Below, in pieces: positions 23,863 to 33,313 of a DNA stretch of 64,000 nucleotides. Within the stretch, counting starts at the first letter, position 1, and every line of letters begins with the position of its first letter. The DNA is from Streptomyces qinzhouensis (GTDB taxonomy: Bacteria; Actinomycetota; Actinomycetes; Streptomycetales; Streptomycetaceae), in contig NZ_CP042266.1 of the NCBI RefSeq assembly GCF_007856155.1, forward strand, positions 3,224,001 through 3,288,000, written 5' to 3'. Position numbers and translations under genes: made by a program. Under the pieces are notes generated by a model that was not told where the DNA came from, did no database searches, and saw only the letters and a list, made by a program, of their open reading frames with translations.

Positions 23863-24304
23863 CGGAGCGCGTCATGATCCGCAGCACGTCCAGCGACCTC
23901 GGCGGGGTGTCCGGATCCTCGGCGTCGTTCCCCGCGAGCCGTACATGCGCGTCGCGCGCCGCCCGTACCGCATCCGGCCAGCCCTGATGCTCCAGATACG
24001 CGGACACCGGCGCGTCCGGGCCGACCTGGTGCATGATCCGCAGCACCCGCAGCACCGCGGCGTCCACCAGTGCGGCCTCGCCGGCGTCCCGGAAAATCGT
24101 TCCGACGTACTTCTCCGCGGACCAGTTGTCGAGCCAGGTGTCCTCGACCAGCCGGTAGACGGCGTCGGTCACATCGCCGTAGCCCTCCCTCCCCGCCAGC
24201 CAGGTCTCCTGGTGGAAGGCGGGGTCGGAGAGCATGTGCAGCGCCGAGCGCACATTGAGGCGCCAACGCCACCAGGGCATGTCAGTGAGCGGCATACCGC
24301 CCAT
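23858..24304 (-). CDS. hypothetical protein
   Basis: ~148-residue soluble protein from the ATG at 24304 (MGGMPLTDMPWWRWRLNVRS); an in-frame ATG nine bases later is possible. It is helical, with conserved-looking WLDNWSAEKYVGTIFRDAGE and AVLRVLRIMHQVGPDAP segments, no cysteines and no membrane segments. A longer frame to 24397 would add a charged low-complexity lead. Family not recognised. Confidence 0.6.
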   Translation of the reverse strand: MGGMPLTDMPWWRWRLNVRSALHMLSDPAFHQETWLAGREGYGDVTDAVYRLVEDTWLDNWSAEKYVGTIFRDAGEAALVDAAVLRVLRIMHQVGPDAPVSAYLEHQGWPDAVRAARDAHVRLAGNDAEDPDTPPRSLDVLRIMTRSA

Positions 24305-24484
24305 GGTGGAGGAGCGACGGGCGCGACGGGAAGAGGGATTCGGGGCGGACTGCACGCCGTCGATCGTACGTTCCCGCCCCGCCCGCCCCGCCCGCACCCC
24401 GGTTCCCGCTGTTCATCCGTCCGCCATGTTCCCGCCGACAACCCACACTCCGGCGTTACCCCGGTGGCGGAAATGTGAGGGCCC

Positions 24485-25792
24485 ATGACGGACAGCAGGC
24501 GCCACTCCCCCACCTCCGGGACCCGCCCAGGCCCGGACCCCACGCCCCGCGCGCCCCGCGGCCCGGCCGCCGCCGCGGCCCTCGCGGGCATCCTGCTCCT
24601 CTCCGGGTGCGGCGCGCTCCCCGGCCTCGGCGACGACCCCGAGACGATCACCGTGATGACCTTCGCCCCCGAGGGCACCGACGCCACGAACATGCCCGGC
24701 ATGCCCGCGATGGCCAAGGCGTACGCCCGCTGGGCCAATGCCACCGGCGGGATCGACGGCCATGAACTGCGGGTCATCACCTGCAACGAGGGCGACACCC
24801 CGCGCGGCGCGTCCGACTGCGCCCGGCGGGCGGTCCGTGAGAAGGCCGACGCGGTCGTGGGCTCGTACAGCCAGCACGGCAATGCCTTCCTGGCCCCGCT
24901 CCAGGCCGCGTCCATCCCCTATATCGGCGGCTACGGCATCTCCGACGAGGAGTTCTCCTCCGTCGTCTCCTACCCCGTCAACGCGGGCCAGGCCGCGCTC
25001 CTGGCCGGGCAGGGCGTCCAGCTCGCCGGTGAGTGCCGCCGGGTCGCGATCGTCCGGCCCGACACCGCCGCGGGCGACTCCCTGCCGCAGCTCCTGGGCG
25101 CCGGACTCGGCTACGGCGGCCGGCCCGCCCCCACCGATGTCCTCGCCCCCGACAACGCCACCGGCTACACCCGGGAGGCCGCCCTGGCCCGGGCCCGGGC
25201 CGGCGCCGGGGCCGAGGGCAGCGCCGACGAACGGCCCGGCTGTGTGACGGCCGCCCTCGGCGAGCGCACCGAGACCTTCGTCGACTCCTACCGCAGGCTT
25301 CCCGACGACGGACGCGAGATCAGGTTCTCGTCCGTGAGCGGCAGCGTCGACCAGCCCCTGATCAACCGCACCGGCGGCGGCAAGGGGCCCTACGAGGGCG
25401 CGTTCGTCACCGGCTGGTACCCGGGCACGGACGATCCCCGTTGGGACCTCATGAAGAAGGTCATCCAGGAGCACGCCTTCGGGGACGACCGGATCGATCC
25501 GGCCGACGCGGGCGTCCAGACCACGTGGATCGCCTACTCGGTCCTCGCTTCCGCGGTCCGGGCCGTCGACTCCGACACGGTGGACTCACGGCGGATCAGC
25601 CAGGCCCTCGACTCCGGCACCCAGGTCTCCACCGGCGGCCTCACCCCCACGCTGAGCTGGCGCTTCGACAGTCTGCAGGGCTTCTCCGGCTATCCGCGGG
25701 CGGCGAACCGGTCGGTCACCTTCCATGTAGTACGCGCCGGGCGCCTGGTGTCGCAGGGCAAGGGAATCGAGGACATCGGCAAAATCCTCTGA
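24485..25792 (+). CDS. ABC transporter substrate-binding lipoprotein
   Basis: 435-residue lipoprotein. The signal peptide ends in the lipobox LLLSGCG near residue 42. The mature part is a type I periplasmic binding fold of the branched-chain amino acid class (GTDATNMPGMPAMAKAYARW, then VVGSYSQHGNAFLAPLQAA and IPYIGGYG). It is attached to the outer face of the membrane. No permease or ATPase genes are adjacent, so it may be an orphan sensor or share a transporter. Confidence 0.82.
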   Translation: MTDSRRHSPTSGTRPGPDPTPRAPRGPAAAAALAGILLLSGCGALPGLGDDPETITVMTFAPEGTDATNMPGMPAMAKAYARWANATGGIDGHELRVITCNEGDTPRGASDCARRAVREKADAVVGSYSQHGNAFLAPLQAASIPYIGGYGISDEEFSSVVSYPVNAGQAALLAGQGVQLAGECRRVAIVRPDTAAGDSLPQLLGAGLGYGGRPAPTDVLAPDNATGYTREAALARARAGAGAEGSADERPGCVTAALGERTETFVDSYRRLPDDGREIRFSSVSGSVDQPLINRTGGGKGPYEGAFVTGWYPGTDDPRWDLMKKVIQEHAFGDDRIDPADAGVQTTWIAYSVLASAVRAVDSDTVDSRRISQALDSGTQVSTGGLTPTLSWRFDSLQGFSGYPRAANRSVTFHVVRAGRLVSQGKGIEDIGKIL

Positions 25793-25807
25793 ACCCCCCT
25801 GAACCGT

Positions 25808-26866
25808 TCAGAGCTGTTCGGCGCGGCGCTCGGTCAGCTCGTGATCCTCCGCGATCGCGTTCCACATCGCCGCCGCCCGCCGTTTCGCCGTGGTGGCTTC
25901 GGCGCTGGCCCGGTTCCCCTCCACCGCCCGGCGGGTGGTACGGGCCCGGCCGTCCCGGCAGCCCCGCTCGCCCTGGACCTGTTCGGCCCAGGACGCGTAG
26001 TGGTCGTCCGCGGCGGCCGACGACCGCCACGCCTTGATCAGGGCGGCGCTCAGCTCCGTACCCCGCGGCAGCCGGTCGACGCCGAGCGACTGGAGCCGGG
26101 CCACCAGCGTCCGGCGCTGCTCGGCCGCGCCCCGCAGATCGGTGGCCGCCCGGCCCAGCTCCTCGCAACGGCGGATGTTCGCCACCGAACGCACCACGGC
26201 GTCCCGGCTGTTGTTGCTGTCGGCCAGCAGCTTGTCGAGCGCCGCCGCCTGGGCCCGGCCCTGGCCGTCCCCCTCCGGGGAAGGCTTCGGGGGCGGGGAC
26301 ACGGCGCCGGTCCTCGCGGGCGCGGAGGTGCCGGGGGCGGCGGCGACGGCGGGCGGCGCGTCGTCCGTGCCGTAGATCGCGGCGCTCAGCCCGAGCCCGA
26401 GTACGGCGCAGCCGACGATCACGGCCCCCATCACGGCGAACTGCGACCTCTTCTGCCGCGCCTCCTCCCGGTCTTCCCGTTCGGCCCGCGCCCGCGCGCT
26501 CTCGGGCGCGCGGTCCTCCCGAAAGAAGCTCTCGAACCCCTCCCGCGCCGGGCCCTCCGGCGGCAGGTGCGGAAGATACGCGGTGACCTCCACGGGCCCC
26601 TGGGGCGGGGCGCCTTGCGGTGGCACGGGCGGAAGGTACGCGGTGGCATCCATCTCCGCCGGTGGCACGGGCGGTATGTACCGCGTCGCATCGTCCGCGC
26701 CTGGGGCCTCCGGTGGTACGGGGGCGAGGTTCATGGTGGCTTCCGCCTGCGGGCCCCAGGGGTCGCCCCATGGCTGCCCGGGGGCGGGCGTATCGGGTAT
26801 CCAGGAGTCACCGCGGGCGGCGGAGCCGTCCGGCCGGTCACCCTGCCCGTGTCCGCTGTGCGTCAC
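25808..26866 (-). CDS. single-pass membrane protein, proline-rich N-terminus
   Basis: ~352 residues from the GTG at 26866, chosen because GGAGGTTCCG precedes it; the ATG four codons upstream lacks a ribosome site. The cytoplasmic N-terminus (~155 residues) is Pro/Gly-rich with repeats of the form YLPPVPP/YIPPVPP. One TM helix follows (FAVMGAVIVGCAVLGLGLSA). The extracytoplasmic helical part contains cysteines in two places (RRCEEL, ERGCRDG). Function unknown. It is convergent with the lipoprotein gene. Confidence 0.68.
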   Translation of the reverse strand: MTHSGHGQGDRPDGSAARGDSWIPDTPAPGQPWGDPWGPQAEATMNLAPVPPEAPGADDATRYIPPVPPAEMDATAYLPPVPPQGAPPQGPVEVTAYLPHLPPEGPAREGFESFFREDRAPESARARAEREDREEARQKRSQFAVMGAVIVGCAVLGLGLSAAIYGTDDAPPAVAAAPGTSAPARTGAVSPPPKPSPEGDGQGRAQAAALDKLLADSNNSRDAVVRSVANIRRCEELGRAATDLRGAAEQRRTLVARLQSLGVDRLPRGTELSAALIKAWRSSAAADDHYASWAEQVQGERGCRDGRARTTRRAVEGNRASAEATTAKRRAAAMWNAIAEDHELTERRAEQL

Positions 26867-27768
26867 CGGAACCTCCATCCAAGGCACGCCGCGCTCTCCA
26901 ACCGCCCCAAACTACCGGCTCGCCTCCCGCGGGGTCGCCTCCCGCTGCGGGTTGCTCCCCAGGGTCCTCGGGGCGGGCCACCCCCTGTGGCTCGCCCTCC
27001 CGGCGCCTGGGGCGGCCCTGCGCCGGGCCCCGGGCCCTTGTCGCGTGCGGGGCCCGCGGCTGCGGCGAGCGCCGTATCCGGCGGGGCCGATCTCCGGCCG
27101 CGGACCGGTTGTGGCTTGTCGCTCAGTTCCGCCCCCTATGCCTTCGGCATGGGGGGACCCCAGCGCCCCTAAAAGCCCCTGCCCGTCCTTGTCAGGTGCG
27201 GGCTCCGCGGGTGCGGCGGGCGCCGTGTCCGGCGGGGTTGTTTTCCGGCCGCGGGCCGTGTGTGGCTTGTCGCGCAGTTCCCCGCGCCCCTAAAAGCCCC
27301 TGCCCGTCCTTGTCAGGTGGAGGGACGGCGGTGAACAAGAATCCTGGTCCGACTGGTCATGTCGAGTGACGTGGGAGGGGGGTGCAGGGTCGCCCCCGCA
27401 GGGGAACGGCGAAAAGGTGGGTTCGCCCCTGGGCGGTGCATCGCCGGCCCCGAGGAGGTGAGCCCGGAGGCACCCGACCCACCCGCACCCGACAAGACCC
27501 TGTGCATACCCCACGTCGCAACCAAGACCAACCACCCAAGCAACCCGCACCCCGCAGAAAGGGGCACCCAAACAAGCCCCGCCGGCGATTGAGGCGCTGG
27601 GGGAGCCGCACCCAACGGGCCGGGCCGCCCCCGGGCCCCGGAACGGCGCACCCCCCCAGCGGGAGGCGACCCGGCCCCGCCGGCGATTGAGGCGCCGGGG
27701 GAGCCGCACCCAACGGGCCGGGGCGCCCGCAGGGCCCCGGAACGGCGCACCCCCCCAGCGGGAGGCGA
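26867..27768. other. 900-bp gene-free region with two repeat families
   Basis: No gene supported. It holds imperfect copies of a 'TGTGGCTTGTCGC.CAGTTCC' / 'CCCCTAAAAGCCCCTG' unit (27035-27319) and a two-copy 98-bp tandem repeat (27576-27769). Between them (27320-27575) the sequence is AC-rich with no start/RBS pair of note. Confidence 0.7.
27035..27319. repeat. interspersed repeat, ~120-bp unit, two to three copies
   Basis: The unit runs from CCCGTCCTTGTC through CGGCCGCGG..TGTGGCTTGTCGC to CGCCCCTAAAAGCCCC. CCCCTAAAAGCCCCTGCCCG recurs at 27165 and 27287. The first copy carries an extra TATGCCTTCGGCATGGGGGG hairpin. This type of non-coding repeat is common in Streptomyces intergenic DNA. Confidence 0.7.
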
Positions 27769-27769
27769 C
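27576..27769. repeat. 98-bp tandem duplication
   Basis: Two head-to-tail copies starting GCCCCGCCGGCGATTGAGGC at 27576 and 27674, >90% identical by eye. Each copy contains GCGATTGAGGCGC.GGGG-type dyads. The right copy runs to the 3' end of the TPR regulator gene. Confidence 0.8.
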
Positions 27770-29151
27770 TACGCCGCTTGGAGTTCCAGGCGGGCGCCGA
27801 ATTCCCGCACCGGGGCCTCCTCCGCGTACGGTTCCAGCCGCTGCTGGAGGTCTTCGAGATACTCCGTGCCCCGGCTCGACCGCAACGTGCCGAGGAGTTC
27901 CAGGGCGCGGGTCCCGCTGTGGCAGGCCTGTTCGACCTCGCGCTGCTGGACCTGCGCGGTGGCGAGGAGGGCGTAGCCGATGGCGCGGCGCCGGGCCCGG
28001 GTCTCGGGGTGGCCGTTGAGCGCGCCCGCCGCATGGTGCGCGGCGGCTTCGGACTGGCCCAGATCGCGGTAGCAGTGGGCGAGTTCGTCGGCGAGATACG
28101 CCTCGTCGAAGTGGCCGATCCACACGGGGTCGTCGCCGGAGTCCGGTTCGGCCCGCTCCAGCGCGGCGATGGCCTTGCCCGCGACGGTCTGGCAGGTGCG
28201 CGCGTCACCGAGGAGGGCGTGGCCGCGGGCTTCCGCGGCGTGGAACATGGCCTGGGCCCGGGGGGTGACCTGACCGCGGGCGCCTTCCTGCGCGGCCCGC
28301 GCCAGTTGGGCGATTTCCCGCGGGTTGCCCAACTGCGCGGCGAGGTGGCTCATGGAGGCGGCGAGGACGTATCCGCCGTATCCGCGGTCGTCGGCGGCCT
28401 GGGCGAGCCGGAGGGCCTGGATGTAGTAGCGCTGGGCGAGCCCGGGCTGCCCGGTGTCGACGGCCATGTAGCCGGCGAGTTCGGTGAGCCGGGCGACGGC
28501 GGCGAAGAGTTCGCGGCCGACGGATTCGCGGTAGGAGCCGGAGAGCAGTCCGGAGACGACGGAGTTGAGGTAGTGGACGACGACGGGCCGGATATGCCCG
28601 CTGCCGAAGCGATGGTCGAGGTCGGTCAGCGCATGCGTCATCGCGCGGACGGCTTCGACGTCGGCGCTGCCGACCCTCGCCCCCGCACTCCGCGCGACCT
28701 GCGCGTCGGCGCCGGTGATCAGCCAGTCACGGCTGGGTTCGACGAGGGCGGACGCGGCGACGGACGCGCCGGAGAGGAAGTCGCGGCGGCCGACGTCGCT
28801 GCGCCACAGCTCACAGACTTGTTCGATCGCGCCGAGGACGGTCGGGGAGAACTGGAGTCCGACGCCGGATGCGAGGTTCTTGCCGTTGGCCATGCCGATC
28901 TCGTCGATCGTGACCGTGCGGCCGAGTTTTCGGCCGAGTGCTTCGGCGATGATTCCGGGTGCCCGTCCGCGCGGCTGCTGGCCGCGCAGCCAGCGTGCCA
29001 CGGACGTCTTGTCGTATCGCAGGTCGAGCCCGCGTTCCGCACCGACCATGTTGACGCGGCGCGCGAGCCCGGCGTTGGAGCACCCGGCTTCCTGAATCAG
29101 CGCCTGCAGCCTTTCGTTGGGCTGGCGGGCGACAAGTGGCCTGGCTGCCAT
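27769..29151 (-). CDS. XRE-like regulator with TPR-type helical repeats (NsdA-like)
   Basis: 460-residue protein. Residues ~8-90 form an atypical helix-turn-helix (LQALIQEAGCSNAGLARRVN, then DKTSVARWLRGQQPRGRAP). This is followed by the linker RRDFLSGASVAASALV and a long helical region with TPR-like units (LTELAGYMAVDTGQPGLAQRY, AAEARGHALLGDARTCQ). This architecture is shared with Streptomyces developmental/antibiotic regulators such as NsdA. Its exact target is unknown. Confidence 0.75.
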   Translation of the reverse strand: MAARPLVARQPNERLQALIQEAGCSNAGLARRVNMVGAERGLDLRYDKTSVARWLRGQQPRGRAPGIIAEALGRKLGRTVTIDEIGMANGKNLASGVGLQFSPTVLGAIEQVCELWRSDVGRRDFLSGASVAASALVEPSRDWLITGADAQVARSAGARVGSADVEAVRAMTHALTDLDHRFGSGHIRPVVVHYLNSVVSGLLSGSYRESVGRELFAAVARLTELAGYMAVDTGQPGLAQRYYIQALRLAQAADDRGYGGYVLAASMSHLAAQLGNPREIAQLARAAQEGARGQVTPRAQAMFHAAEARGHALLGDARTCQTVAGKAIAALERAEPDSGDDPVWIGHFDEAYLADELAHCYRDLGQSEAAAHHAAGALNGHPETRARRRAIGYALLATAQVQQREVEQACHSGTRALELLGTLRSSRGTEYLEDLQQRLEPYAEEAPVREFGARLELQAA

Positions 29152-29604
29152 TGGTTCTAACCCCCTGAGGGCCGCGGGTGATCAAACGCCTTGATCCGTC
29201 AGCATCTTGATCACTGCCCGGCGGATATACGGAGAATGCAGACTTGGGAGTGCTTAAGAGAGTTGGTCGAGTTGGTCGGGTTTCTCCAGATGTTGGAGGC
29301 ATCCGGGGACCCGTACATCCAGAATTCCGGAAGTCCCCCCGAAAGATGCCCCGAATGCGCTCGACCAGATCGGAATGAAGCACTCCGATTCCGCGCGCCC
29401 CGACACCGGCCACCGGGCCTCCCTGCCCGGTGGGAAGCGCTCTCCCGCACCGCCGACCCCTTCCCGGGTGATACCCCCCGCCCTGACCGATGTGCGTGCG
29501 CGCCCCCGCATGTGCATCGATGCGCCCCATATGCGGGATCATGATCCCGGGGGCGGCCCGTAGGGGGCCCGTAACCCCCGGTGACCGCGGGAGTTGAGAG
29601 GTTC
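29152..29604. other. divergent intergenic region
   Basis: Low-GC for the window around 29180-29340. A rightward frame from 29236 (MQTWECLRELVELVGFLQML...RCPECARPD) has a CPxC pair but only a poorly spaced GGAG, so it is left as a possible small gene. Short direct repeats GAGTTGGTCG and CTTGATC occur. Presumably holds promoters for both flanking genes. Confidence 0.4.
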
Positions 29605-30279
29605 GTGGAAGAGACCATCGGAGTCGAAGAGGCCGCGCAGATCCCCCAGCAGCGGGGGGAGCAGATGCTTGACCACGCTGTGCGGTACGCGGAGGAACGG
29701 CACTGGGACGTGTTCCCCGGTACATGGCTGGAGGCGGCCGACGGCAGGGAGTTCTGCTCGTGCGAGGACACCGCCTGCGCCGCCCCGGGCGCGCACGCCG
29801 TACGCCCGGACTGGGCGAATCAGGCCACGGGAAGCGCGACGGCGGCCCGCCGGATGTGGGGCAAGCATCCCAAGGCGTCGATCCTGCTGCCCACGGGCCG
29901 GACCTTCGACGCCCTCGACGTCCCCGAGTCGGCCGGGTTCCTCGCCCTCGCCCGGCTGGAGCGGATGGGGCTCCCGCTGGGCCCGGTCACCTCCACTCCC
30001 GACCGCCGGATGCTCTTCTTCGTCCTGCCGGGTGGTGCGGCCAAGGCTCCGGCGCTGGTCCGCGATCTGGGCTGGGCGCCCAGCTCCCTGGATCTGGTCC
30101 CCCGCGGCCAGGGTCACTATGTGGCCGCGCCGCCGACCCGGGTCGGCGGGATGGGTCCGGTGCAGTGGGTGCGGCGCCCCACCGCCGAGAACCGCTGGCT
30201 CCCCGACACGGAGGAGCTGATCAGTCCGCTCGCGTACGCCTGCGGACGCGAGGCCGTGGCCGCCCGGGCCCGCCGGTAA
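29605..30279 (+). CDS. prim-pol (bifunctional primase/polymerase N-terminal) domain protein
   Basis: ~224 residues from the GTG at 29605 (GGGAGTTGAGAGG upstream); a GTG at 29581 is the alternative. The sequence HAVRYAEERHWDVFPGTWLE, then CSCEDTACAAPGAHAVRPDW, matches the N-terminal prim-pol domain seen in phage/plasmid primases. The helicase portion is absent. Many streptomycetes encode this short form as a chromosomal gene of unknown role. Whether the catalytic acidic residues are retained cannot be judged confidently; FDALDVPE near 110 could supply them. Confidence 0.78.
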   Translation: MEETIGVEEAAQIPQQRGEQMLDHAVRYAEERHWDVFPGTWLEAADGREFCSCEDTACAAPGAHAVRPDWANQATGSATAARRMWGKHPKASILLPTGRTFDALDVPESAGFLALARLERMGLPLGPVTSTPDRRMLFFVLPGGAAKAPALVRDLGWAPSSLDLVPRGQGHYVAAPPTRVGGMGPVQWVRRPTAENRWLPDTEELISPLAYACGREAVAARARR

Positions 30280-30297
30280 CGTCCGATCCGCCCCGGA

Positions 30298-30319
30298 GGC
30301 CGCCGCACCACCGGCGGCC
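30298..30319 (+). terminator. hairpin after prim-pol gene
   Basis: 8-bp stem GGCCGCCG/CGGCGGCC with a 6-nt loop, 18 bp after the stop codon. No U tract. The rest of the 303-bp gap to 30583 shows no gene; TAGGCT at 30488 could be a -10 box for the ABC unit. Confidence 0.5.
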
Positions 30320-30582
30320 GCCCAGCAGCGAACCCGTACCCCGGTGCCCCACCGCCGGGGCCCGGCCCGCCCCGGCCGAGGCCACGTACCCCCGAACCCG
30401 GAAACCCGCCCCCACCTGCGACGTTCCCTGATACAGCCGATACCCGCCCGCTCCCCCCTCCCCAGAAGAATCGTTTTTCCTGCTGTCTAGGCTGGACCCG
30501 TACTGACGCGCACCGTGGCCGTCCGGCGCTCCCGCCCCCGGCCCGTACGCACAAGGCCTCGGGGACCCTAAGGAGCACGACC

Positions 30583-31449
30583 ATGCCGGAGCAGCGGACC
30601 GCGGCCACGGACCCACCCACAGCGGCGGACGGAGCGACAGGCGGGGAAGGAACAGGCGGGGAAGGAACAGCACCGCCCGCCGTCCGGGTGGAAGGGCTGT
30701 GGAAACGGTTCGGCGAGCAGATCGCCGTCTCCGGAATCGATCTCGTGCTGCCCGCCGGACGGTTCATCGGGCTGGTCGGCCCCAATGGCGCGGGCAAGAC
30801 CACGACCCTTTCGATGATGACCGGGCTGCTCCGCCCCGACCAGGGCCGGATCCGGATCGCGGGCCATGACGTCTGGGCCGATCCGGTCGCCGTCAAATCG
30901 AGGATCGGCGTACTGCCCGAGGGTCTGCGGATGTTCGAGCGGCTGTCGGGGCGCGAACTGCTCGCCTACAGCGGCCGGCTCCGCGGGCTCCCCGGCGACC
31001 AGGTCGATCAGCGCGCCACCCAGCTGCTCGACGTCCTCGGTCTGGCGGGCGCCCAGCACAAGCTGGTCGTCGACTACTCGACCGGTATGCGGAAGAAGAT
31101 CGGTCTGGCCTCCGCGCTGCTGCACAACCCCGAGGTCCTCTTCCTCGACGAGCCCTTCGAGGGCGTCGACCCGGTCTCCGCGCAGACCATCCGGGGCGTC
31201 CTGGAGCGCTACACCGCGTCCGGCGCCACCGTCGTCTTCTCCAGCCATGTGATGGAGCTGGTGGAGTCGCTGTGCGACTGGGTCGCGGTGATGGCGCAGG
31301 GCCGGATCCGGGCCCAGGGCCCGCTGGCGGAGGTCCGCGGCGACGCGCCGAGCCTCCAGAGCGCCTTCCTGGAACTGGTCGGCGCGCAGGGCACGGACAC
31401 GGGCGCGTCCCTGGACTGGCTGGGCGGCGGAAACGGGACCGGCCGATGA
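30583..31449 (+). CDS. ABC transporter ATP-binding protein
   Basis: 288-residue ATPase. Walker [10 protein letters not shown] near residue 67, signature YSTGMRKK near 166 (STGMR in place of the usual SGGQ), Walker B VLFLDEPF near 185 and an H-loop in VFSSHVMELVE. It belongs to the ABC-2 exporter group. The stop overlaps the permease ATG (ATGA), so the two form one exporter. A low-complexity N-terminal lead of ~35 residues precedes the domain. Confidence 0.9.
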   Translation: MPEQRTAATDPPTAADGATGGEGTGGEGTAPPAVRVEGLWKRFGEQIAVSGIDLVLPAGRFIGLVGPNGAGKTTTLSMMTGLLRPDQGRIRIAGHDVWADPVAVKSRIGVLPEGLRMFERLSGRELLAYSGRLRGLPGDQVDQRATQLLDVLGLAGAQHKLVVDYSTGMRKKIGLASALLHNPEVLFLDEPFEGVDPVSAQTIRGVLERYTASGATVVFSSHVMELVESLCDWVAVMAQGRIRAQGPLAEVRGDAPSLQSAFLELVGAQGTDTGASLDWLGGGNGTGR

Positions 31450-33137
31450 GCGCGACGGACGCCGCCGCAGACGCCGCCACGGCTACGGACGCCGCCATGG
31501 CCACCGGCGGCCCGGTGGACGGAGCCGTACCGCGCGAACTGTCGACGGCCGCGCTCGCCGCCGTCTTCGTCCGGCTGAAGCTGTCGCTGCTCCGGAACGG
31601 GCTGCGCCAGTCCACCGCGCGCAAGACGGTCTTCGTGATCTCGCTGGTGCTGGCGGTGCTGTTCGCCGCCCTCCAGTTGCTCGGCTTCGTCATGATGCGC
31701 GGCTCCGAGAATGTGGTGATCGCCGGGGTGCTCTACGCGGGCGTGCTGGCGCTGGGCTGGGCGGTGATGCCGCTCTTCTTCCCCAGCGGGGACGAGACCC
31801 TGGACCCGACCAGGCTGGTGATGCTGCCGCTGCGGCCGGGTCCGCTGGTGACCGCGCTGACCGCCGCGTCCCTGGTGGGCACCGGTCCGCTGTTCACCTT
31901 CTGCGTACTGCTGGGCGCCGGGATCGCGCTCGCCCACACCTGGGCCGCGGCCGCGGTGGCCCTGATCGCCGTGCCGCTGGCGCTGCTGGGCTGTATCGCC
32001 CTGGCCCGTTCGGTGGCCGCGGCCAATATCCGGCTGCTGACCTCACGCAAGGGCCGTGATCTGGCGCTGCTCAGCGGACTGGTGATCGCGGTGGGCCTCC
32101 AGGCGGTCAATCTGGGCTTCCAGGAGCTGAGCCGCTCGGAGGAGGGTCTCAGCGTGCTGGCTCCGGCGGCCGACATCGTCCGCTGGGTGCCCGTCGCCTC
32201 CGCGATCGCCTCGGTCGACGCCACCGGCGACGGCGCCTACGGCACGGCCGCGGCACAGCTCGCGCTCTCGGCCGCCGCCCTCGGCGGACTGCTGTGGTGG
32301 TGGCGCCGGATCCTCACCAGGCTGATGACCGCCCCCGACGGCTCCACGATCGCGGCGGCCTCCGAGCCGGAAGTGGGCCGCGGGGCGGGCGGAGCCGCCC
32401 GTTTCCTCCCCGAAGGGCGGACGGGTGCCGTCATGCAGCGCGCCCTGCGCTATCTGTGGCGCGACCCCAAGACCAAGGCGGGTCTGGTGTCGGCGCTGGC
32501 GATCGGCGCGATCATCCCGCTGGTCAATGTGGTCCAGGGCAACGGGTCGGTGTACTTCGCGGCCTTCGCCACCAGCATGCTCGGCCTCCAGATGTACAAC
32601 CAGTTCGGGCAGGACACCTCGGCGTTCTGGATGGTTCTCCAGACGATGTCCACGGCCCGGGACGCCTATGAGGAGCTGCGGGCCCGCGCCCTCGCGCTGC
32701 TGCTGATCGCCCTGCCGTACACCGTGCTCGTCACGGTCGGGATCGCGTTCGCGGTCGGCGACCCGGACGGGCTGCTGCCCGCGCTGGGGCTCTCCCTGAC
32801 CGTCCTCGGCGCGATGCTGGGCACCGGCGCCTACGGATCGGCCCGCTACCCGTACTCGATTCCGCAGGACAGCGCTTACAAGAACGTCGCGCCCGGGCAG
32901 TCGTCGCTGGCGTGGATGTCGCTCGCGGTCGGTGCGATCGTCTCGGCGCTGCTGGCCTCGCCGCTGATCGTCGCGGTGCTGATGATGAAGGACTCGGACG
33001 CGCGGGACGCCATGTGGCTGCTGCTGCCTTCGGGTGCGGTGTACGGAGCGCTGCTCGCCTGGGCGGGCTTGAAGCTGGCCGCTCCGCTGACGGCCCGGCG
33101 GGGGCCGGAGATCCTGGCGGCGGTGAGCAAGGGCTGA
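31446..33137 (+). CDS. ABC transporter permease, large ABC-2-like
   Basis: 563-residue polytopic membrane protein with ~12 hydrophobic segments (VFVISLVLAVLFAALQLLG, LVVAGA-type helices, LIALPYTVLVTVGIAFAV, MSLAVGAIVSALLASPLIVA). The N-terminal ~45 residues are Ala/Thr-rich and cytoplasmic. It is translationally coupled to the ATPase. No substrate clue in the surroundings. Confidence 0.85.
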   Translation: MSATDAAADAATATDAAMATGGPVDGAVPRELSTAALAAVFVRLKLSLLRNGLRQSTARKTVFVISLVLAVLFAALQLLGFVMMRGSENVVIAGVLYAGVLALGWAVMPLFFPSGDETLDPTRLVMLPLRPGPLVTALTAASLVGTGPLFTFCVLLGAGIALAHTWAAAAVALIAVPLALLGCIALARSVAAANIRLLTSRKGRDLALLSGLVIAVGLQAVNLGFQELSRSEEGLSVLAPAADIVRWVPVASAIASVDATGDGAYGTAAAQLALSAAALGGLLWWWRRILTRLMTAPDGSTIAAASEPEVGRGAGGAARFLPEGRTGAVMQRALRYLWRDPKTKAGLVSALAIGAIIPLVNVVQGNGSVYFAAFATSMLGLQMYNQFGQDTSAFWMVLQTMSTARDAYEELRARALALLLIALPYTVLVTVGIAFAVGDPDGLLPALGLSLTVLGAMLGTGAYGSARYPYSIPQDSAYKNVAPGQSSLAWMSLAVGAIVSALLASPLIVAVLMMKDSDARDAMWLLLPSGAVYGALLAWAGLKLAAPLTARRGPEILAAVSKG

Positions 33138-33313
33138 GGCCCGCCGTCGTACCGCCGACGGCATCGCATCCGCCCGGATTCCGGCGGCCCGAACCGGCCG
33201 CCGGGCTCCGGGCGGAGCCGTATCCGCGACGGCCGCGGAGCCGTACCCGCGACGACCTGCGATCACTGTCGTACACGGCGGGGCCGTCGGTGGCGTGCCG
33301 TAAGTTGCTGGGT

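Noticed and set aside
27359..27592. Short ORFs in the repeat-rich gap
   Set aside because: No ribosome site; they overlap non-coding repeats and have low-complexity translations.
29236..29544. Small plus-strand gene with a CPxC pair upstream of the prim-pol gene
   Set aside because: The GGAG is too close to the start codon and the second half is Pro/Arg-rich; kept only as a possibility in the gap entry.
29581..30279. Phage or plasmid replication module, from the prim-pol domain
   Set aside because: There is no helicase, integrase, excisionase or plasmid gene nearby; similar short prim-pol genes are common in Streptomyces chromosomes.
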